DNA from: Arthrobotrys musiformis
Lineage: Eukaryota; Ascomycota; Orbiliomycetes; Orbiliales; Orbiliaceae
Direction of reading: 5' to 3'
DNA: 64,000 nt
NCBI GenBank assembly: GCA_036971715.1
Contig: JAVHJL010000003.1
Coordinates: 806,001 to 870,000 of the forward strand
The position numbers and the translations under genes were made by a program. The notes beneath the pieces are model-generated. The model saw only the letters and a list, made by a program, of their open reading frames with translations, was not told the origin of the DNA and did not search any database. Shown piece after piece: positions 57,169-64,000 of this stretch (position 1 is its first letter; every line of letters starts with the position of its first letter).

Positions 57169-60100
57169 CGCAGAAAAGCCGTGTGCCTCCAAAGAGACTG
57201 GCGAAGGGGAGGGCAGGGAAGGAGGTTCGTGATGGTGCTTTAATAGTGCCGCTGCTGCTGTGATGGTGGAGATGGGATCGAGGGAGCAGTTTTTGCTGTT
57301 CAGATGTCTCGCGGTTTAAAACGCCGTGCCGGCGAGGCCTTCGTTTTCTCGCTTTGTTGCGCACCAGCTGCTTTCTTGCATATAAAATCCAATTTAAAAG
57401 TTAAAAACGGGGCGATGTCCGCAGCAGGAAACAAAAAGTGGATATGTCGAATGACCTCATGAGATCAGATCAGATACACACACCCAGTCGACAGAGTTAC
57501 TATACAGACAGCAGGAAAAGAGGTATGTACGGTGAGTCGAGTCGAGTCCGCCCCCAAGGATGCAGATGCACTATCGTTCTTATACCGGAGTAGATGCTGA
57601 CTTCGATCTAGCCCGTCCGCAAGAGAGCCGCGTTCCTCTTGGCCGTTATATTAATATTGTCCAGGTGCATTCCCAAGGGAAACGGCTCACTAACGAGAAT
57701 GTGGACATTTCTAGCCCATTTACAAACATTTCCTCCCGGCCCTGATAGCATTTTTATGTACGAATGAATCAGAGATGCCCGCAGGTTTTAAGCAGGTCGC
57801 AACGGCCAGTCTGAATACGGTGCGGATTTGCTGGCAAATGGTTAGCCTGCAGGCGGGAAACCCTGGCATCTGTCACAATCGCATGGGTCCATCCTGACCC
57901 CGAGCTCGGTCGGCCGAATGTTTGAACGTTTTGACAGGGCCACTGTGGGGTTCATGATAGTACATGATACCTTAGTACGGAGGTCCTCGATAACATCACA
58001 GGCTCTGCCGGAAAAAGTCTGCTAGTATCAAACTTGGTATTACCCAGAAAGAAAGAAAAGTGCTGAGGTATACAAGCAACATCATACAACTTGAAGAATC
58101 CATGGATCCGCTCAGTCTCGCTCAGGCGCCCGCAGAGACAAAAATTGTTTGACGAAACAACGGAATCACTGAGCTCCTGCAATGCAATGGGTCAGCATAT
58201 CTGTGGTATATGCACTGCACGGTCGTTATACCCGTCACTGCGCACTGCACTGCACCTGCGCTGCACTGCAACCAGACCGAGTCCAGACCTAAGGTTGGAC
58301 ACAGACTCGCGGGTCGAATTCACTAATTTTGAAGCCAGCATGGTCCGGGTCTCCATCACACTGACGAAAAACGCAATCTTGCACACGATCAACAACCACA
58401 ATTAACCAGCCGACTCAATTGACCAAGATAAAGACTGTGACTCAGAATTGCTAGCGTCCAAGTCTAGTTTCAGGTTTTCGTTCAGTAGTGAGGGGCATCG
58501 TCTACCGAGCTAGAGTCTAAGAGCCGCTATTTTACGTGATGGGCCTATCGACGGTGGATCTCCGCTGTTTGAAATAGGCAGGTATGAAATATCTGTCTCA
58601 AGGATACACAATTCCCCATTTCTGTGGATGAGGTATTCCAATTAATATTCCCTCCCGGCGGCCCAGTACCCTGACTGTATTCCTATCCTCTTTCCAGAAT
58701 TCCATCCTTGGCAGGTGAGGGCAAAGTCTTATCGAGGGAAAACTAATGAAAGCTTGTTTATGTGTCGTCGTTGAACCATTGGTGTGATGAGGCGACCCTT
58801 AGCTGCACACAAGACCTCAAGACTTTCGGATGCCGGTTGTGGCAAGTGCAACATTAATAAGGTCGGAGATGAAGGAATGCGGAATCTCGAAACCGGCGGG
58901 TGTAGAGCTGCTCAATGCTTTTTATAAATCTGAGGGGTCCAAATTTAATCCCAAGTCCGAAGATTGCGTTCCTTGCAATATCCTTCCATTTTTTTCAAGC
59001 CTCAGAGACGAGCGTCTGGATCTATCCGATCGACCGGGCTGTCTAAGGGACATATTAATATTGTCTAACACAAAACAATTCGCTGGACCATGCCTATGTT
59101 CCTTGTGTTTTATCCACGGGACGAGACCTATGATTCGAGTGATGTCACACAAGGATGCAGTATGCTGTTTCGAGCAAGCAGAGTTCATGTTCTCTGCACG
59201 AGGATTCCCTGAAACGACCCAGTTTTCACCCCAAAACAGCTGGTTGAGTAGTGATCCCAAGAATTGTCCGTCAACATCACACAGCCCGCATGCTTCCATG
59301 AAGATATTGATAGCCTCCAGCCTCCCTTTATTTTCCCTTTATTTTATTTTTATTGTTTTTTATTTTTATTATTTTTTGGTTAACGAAAGATAAGATTGAG
59401 TTCACTGGGAACGAGACCAGTTCAGACATGTTTTTCCCTACAAGGATAAATCATATGATAACCCAAAGCTTGCAAACGAACATGATGCCCTTAATATAAT
59501 ATATGATCCGTCGGTGTACTCCAGGCAGCCAAGTGCACGACCGATCTTATCTGAACCTGGGCTGCTGTCTCATTGGGAGCCTTAGCGACGACCTTGATAT
59601 CGATAGGGCCCCACGGTCCCGGATCTCGATCCTCCAAATAACTCGCCTTTGGAACCGAAAAAGCGGGGCATCGAATCGGACTTCAACCATGCCCCGTATG
59701 TCTCCAACGGTTGATCAGCGGAACCGGCGAACCGCCAGGGGTCCAAGCTGCGCAAAGAAGGAAAAAATAATCAGAACCTCAAAACACCCCACGTGGTGTC
59801 AAACCCCTTCGCTCAGAAGCCCATTTTTTTATATTTCTCTACTACACTAGCACTATGTACGAGACGGGAATAGAATTGTCTTATTCTGACCGACTGCGCG
59901 TGCACCCGTGGCCCTTGTTTGATATGGTATGATACCGATGATATGATACGATCCTGCTGAACTTTCTTTTGGGTTTGTTCAGTATTGTTATTATTTTTCG
60001 CTTTCTCACTTGCGGTCCACCTGCATATGTTGACATGCTTCGGATATATCCCATTCACAATCCTAATGCTTGGGTAAGGGGCACTCCCATGCACCTACGG

Positions 60101-62039
60101 TTGCAGTTGACAGAGGCTCGCTGCATATGTAAGCATATCTCCCGTCTTGAAGGTTTTCGACATCCTAAGAACTCTACCGATATGTACCTAGTAATGCAGT
60201 AATATTCAGCCGGCATTAAGAAAAATCACATACAAATCTTGACGGTTACACGAACGTACTACCACTTCGTATACCAAGAATCATAAGATTAAAAAAAGGG
60301 CCCCGCAACGATGCCAAAAGGTATCTTAAGATTCTCAGCAGAGACTTCCAGTAGCTAATCCTGTGCTTTGTGCTCTGATGTCCAGATTTAGTAACGAAAT
60401 CCGCTCTTTCGGTCACGAAGGAGCTAGACTTTTACGTTCTTCATGACCTCCACTCGATGCCGTCAATTTCGCCAACTCTCCGGATCAATTCGAGTTAGAC
60501 CGAAAAAAACCAAGAAGAAGCATGGGAGTTTGAGCCCGTTGTCGCGCGAAATAAGAAGACCCCACGCGCGCATACACCTTAAGACACTTTAGGTAAGCCA
60601 AGAACCCAACCGCAGGACCTCGTGGGCGTGGGGAGCAAATCTACTGGTCTATCGAGTTCTCCACCACAAAAACTGTCGGAAAACCAGGTCAGTCGGTTTC
60701 AGGTGGGTTTATGTCGCTCATCTACTATCAGAATGAAAGAAAAAAATAAATCAGGTCCTACTTCTTGTAAATTCGGCAAAGGCCTCGGAGAACCCAAGGG
60801 TTATCCTTCCATCTGTGCGGATTCGATATGAGCTTTTGTATTACTAGGATTTTCCGCCCAGCTTCTTCTTATCACACAGCATGGATATGGATTTTGGCCG
60901 ACTTTGTCATACGGTCCGATTGATTTCAGCGTCGTATTCTGACATATACACAGAGTATCGTTAATCGCAAATACACTCAAGTATGGATTGGTATCTGTGT
61001 ATCTGAAATCCTTCAGTACCTTCACGCCTAGCGCATTAATTAAGTCTTGTCAACCCCATCCTTGAAGCAAGAAACGTAACAGTGTGATGTCCACTTTTTG
61101 TAATTGCATATGAAGCTCAAGACCTCCCAAGCCGTGCCCGACAGATAGATACATAGTCCATAGCTTAGGTGATCCACTTGGACAAGAAAAAGGTGACCCA
61201 AGAATTGTCTGAGTGTATCAAAGTAGTGGCGGTTGCAGGCTCAACAAGGGAAAGGGAAAATCCAGAGTGAGCAAAGCAAGTTTGCGAATCTTCAAGTTAT
61301 CCAGAATCCTCCAATAAAGATGCTCAATATATGTCACGACCTCACAGCGAAAACGGCTGAGAAAACGCCCAGATGAACTTTGGGTCCCGGCATGGCGGTG
61401 GAGACCCACCACACGGGTTGGGTGGATGGGTTTTATGCGAAAGGTCCGTAGCAGGTGTAGTCACGGCAAAATCACCCAAGACGTGATGTTGAAAGGTGCG
61501 CATATGCTATTGCCGCTAGTACCCACCGGCTTGTCTTCGTTGGAGCGAAGAACTTACAGATGAAGAACCAGATATTAATAATTTCCCACACATATTGCAT
61601 TACAGCCGTAGGAGAAAAAACCAGCAGCGCTGCAGTAGTGGTGCTTTTTCCCAGCCTTTCGGAACCACCCTCTGAGTGTCCCCGTCGATGGACCCTTGTG
61701 TTTCGAGGCAGTGAATAAAAGCGAGGCGCCGCCCTCCATTTCTTCTTTTTCTTTTCTTTTAAAAAAACAAAAAGTCGATTCATATTTTGTGAGAATGCAA
61801 CTTATCGATATATTCAAGTGACCCTCTTTCGCAGGGTAGAAACTTCGACCTTCCTCGAGACGAACGTCGATATTCATGTATCTTTGTGAGGAGAAGGGCT
61901 TCATATAACCCAATCAGCATTCGATACCCGCCTCTTGAACGATAGCGATTCCGACACAACCGCAGGAAAGCCTATAAAAAAAAAAAGAGCGAGAGAAACC
62001 GAGCCGAAGACAGAAGACGGACCTTGAGGCCGAAGCTTC
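57169..62039. other. 4.9-kb region without a supportable gene
   Basis: This lies between the ABCC start and the pseudo-protease start. It contains short frames on both strands (for example 58830-59393, 59503-59850, 60801-61025, 61575-61913), none with family motifs, plus a small GCACT/GCACTGCA repeat cluster near 58210-58270 and a T-rich tract at 59325-59380. No tRNA or rRNA pattern was seen. It may include relics of lost genes or non-coding transcripts. Confidence 0.5.
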
Positions 62040-64000
62040 ATGTTACAAATGCTCACAAATTCAGTCTCTGCAAACTTGTGGGCGGCGATTCTGTTGACAG
62101 CGGAGGCAGTTACCGCTGGACATGTTCACCTCGAATTAAGAAATTCGATAGAAGCCCGGTCGAATCTGGGGAGGAGGGACTTCGCGTCATCGGACATATT
62201 ACATGTAAGCGCCCTACGGGCTGTTGTGGTCAATTGCGCAAGGGCTAGAAGAATCGGGCAGGTGAACTGATCGCGATGGCCTGGGCTTGGTGTTTGTTAG
62301 GTCTCGGAAACTCCCTGGTACTACGTCGATGTCTATGTTGGTAAGTGCCTCAAATCGACAACATCCAACAACGCAAGTACGAGGGTTGAAGTTTTCAAAA
62401 AGACTGACTGGTTGCGAAAATTCTAGGAAATCCACCACAGAAGCTCAAGCTACGGCTTGAGGATAGAGGCGAGACATGGCTACCGTGGCTGTCGAGGATA
62501 ACGAACTTGAACGATTGTACCAGACGGTATCCAGAAGTCGACTATGGCGAAATGTGCAAATATGCCAATATCTCTGGATTGTGTAAGTTGCGATAAACAC
62601 TGACGAAACTTCAGTGCTTTGAGGGGAGTGCAAATGAGATACTGATATAGTGTACGAATAGATAATCCGGTGGACTCGAATACTTTTGCAAATGTTACAG
62701 ACACCCCGCAGTTGAAAATCAATTATGGAAACTCAGAGGTAATAGAAACTTCGACGCTATCAAATTTTGGAAATCTCGACGCACAATCCGGCTAACGCAG
62801 CAGTTTAATATACAGACGCAGGGAATATTCGGGACAGAGACTTTACAGTTAAACCAGCTCACAATATCAGAACTTACAGTCGGTTTAGCCTATAACTTTC
62901 AAACTTCTCCGTCCCTAGGCGTCGGGATGCCAAACGACACAGAAGCGTACCCCCACAACTCCTTCCTACAACATCTTCAAGCCGAGGGCAAGATAAATTC
63001 GCTGGCATACAGTCTCTATCTGAACGACATGCACTCAAATGGAGATATTTATTTTGGCGCTGTCGACGAGACGAAGTTCTATGGAAACCTTCAAAAGTTC
63101 AACAACTTGGATAACGGGTTGCAAAGTCACATTCCTGTCAACGGCGCATGGTGGTCTTTCAGAAACTCCAGTTTCCGATCATTGGTGCAGTCGAATCGAG
63201 AAGACAACGAATACATAGCTACCAGCAGTGTATCTTTCGGTTCCACGTAAGTTCCGCTAGTGTTTAGCGTTAAAACATAAAGAAATCACAATTTGAATAT
63301 GGGCTCAATAAAATATCAAATCGCAGGTTTCTCGGCCTACCACAGACGGCGTTTGACAGGCTCGTCGCCAAATTCCCTACGGAACAGAGGAATGGATTAT
63401 ATTGGGTAGACTGCGACGAAGATATCGACATTGGATTCCTCCATTTCGATATTGGCAATGTTTTATATAACATCTCATCTCGCCAGTTGCTATCTCATAG
63501 GCAGTACGACGGCGGCAAGTGTTCTCGCTTCCTCGCTGTCGACGTCACCGAAAACTACGATGACCGCACTCCATTCTTCAGATTTGGCGATCCGTTTTTA
63601 AGGTAGGTCCAATAGGGTTTCATTATTCCTTGGAAGTTTCAATATTCAAAAGGGAAAAAAGAATAATATTAGGATATTTAATTTTGGAAACAATGGCCTA
63701 ACATACCTTTCAGAGGAGCATACGCCGTCTTCGATTATACCAATAGACAGACCCTCATCGCCCCGGCCATAATCAACGCCACCGGCTCAACCATTAAAGA
63801 GGTCGGCGTCAACGATGCCGAGATTTCGGGGACCGGAACATCCAAACTACCTGCATCATATACCAAAATCCCACCCATCGTCGACAAAGAAGCCCTTGCA
63901 CCCCCAGGAACACCTTTCCAACCGGGTAGCGACCCCACGCAATCCAAAGCTATCATTGTTGGCGGAATTCTTGGGGGTATTGTCGCTTTAATTCTGGTTC
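62040..64000 (+). CDS. Pepsin-family aspartic protease-like protein, catalytically defective, membrane anchored (3'-truncated)
   Basis: Exon model: 62040..62204, 62301..62340, 62427..62582, 62662..62738, 62801..63246, 63327..63602, 63714..>64000; phases close at all six introns, and 482 residues are visible. A signal peptide (MLQMLTNSVSANLWAAILLT) is followed by a short pro-like segment and a pepsin (A1) fold: WYYVDVYVGNPPQKLKLRL, the YNPVDSN loop, GIFGTETLQL, GVGMPND, LYLNDM...GDIYFGAVD, FLGLPQTAFDRLVAKFP. The first active-site triad reads Asp81-Arg-Gly instead of Asp-Thr-Gly. The second site reads Ser291-Phe-Gly instead of Asp-Ser/Thr-Gly, so a catalytic Asp is missing. A Pro/Ser linker and a Gly-rich hydrophobic helix (KAIIVGGILGGIVALIL) begin at the window edge, suggesting a yapsin- or receptor-like type I membrane protein. 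Peptidase activity is not expected. Confidence 0.85.

Noticed and set aside
58830..59393. 187-codon open frame, plus strand
   Set aside because: It overlaps a similar-quality frame on the other strand, ends in a T-rich hydrophobic stretch from low-complexity DNA, and has no recognisable motif or splice partners.
60801..61025. Minus-strand frame with protein-like composition
   Set aside because: It has no ATG in a sensible place, a stop just upstream and no convincing adjoining exon; kept only as a possible relic.
1..64000. CRISPR arrays, phage or bacterial operon structures
   Set aside because: None are present; the gene content and introns are those of a fungal nuclear chromosome.

Overview
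This window is nuclear DNA from a filamentous ascomycete (Pezizomycotina). The genes are single-copy fungal housekeeping genes, broken by many short introns (59 in the coding regions modelled here, mostly 50-80 nt, with GTRNGT-type donors, CTAAC/CTGAC-like branch sites and YAG acceptors) and separated by AT-rich gaps. There are no operons, plasmid or phage genes, or CRISPR arrays. Low-complexity tracts are common. The secreted lineage-specific proteins and a modin-like protein leave Orbiliomycetes (nematode-trapping relatives) possible, but that is an impression and not proven.

Layout. 1-5.7 kb: the 3' part of an Xaa-Pro aminopeptidase P gene (+) facing the exocyst gene SEC8 (-). 6.6-11 kb: a small single-pass membrane protein (+), peptidyl-tRNA hydrolase (+) and a YTP1-like membrane protein (-). 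11-15.9 kb: a gene-poor stretch with a degenerate palindromic repeat region and a three-exon RPL39 gene (-) whose exons are too short to show as a long open frame. 15.9-20 kb: a full-length ABCB exporter (+). 20.7-26.3 kb: the rRNA methyltransferase BMT5 (-), the four-exon recombination gene SWI5 (+) read away from it, and the histone H2B ubiquitin ligase BRE1 (-). 27-33 kb: BDP1, a TFIIIB subunit (+), facing an importin-13/Kap122 karyopherin (-).

33-41 kb: a microsatellite-bearing gap, then SEC61 alpha (-, eight exons with micro-exons) between two probably secreted proteins of unknown function. 41.4-48.2 kb: FYV10/GID9 (+) and SAC3 (+), separated by an uninterrupted run of 41 T. 48.5-57.2 kb: a modin-like membrane protein (-) and an ABCC transporter (-). 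57.2-62 kb: almost 5 kb with no supportable gene. 62-64 kb: the 5' part of a membrane-anchored, pepsin-fold gene (+) that has lost its second catalytic aspartate.

The genes do not form one pathway. Several belong to shared cell functions: gene expression (BRE1, BDP1, SAC3, BMT5, RPL39, PTH), secretion and membrane traffic (SEC61, SEC8, importin), and transport (ABCB, ABCC). No clearly new multi-gene system is visible. The most unusual items are the pseudo-aspartic protease, the secreted proteins beside SEC61 (one with a motif-rich acidic tail), the uORF that overlaps the BDP1 start, and the relic repeat region near 12.4 kb. Exon limits were deduced by eye from splice signals, unbroken phase and family conservation. 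They should be treated as models.
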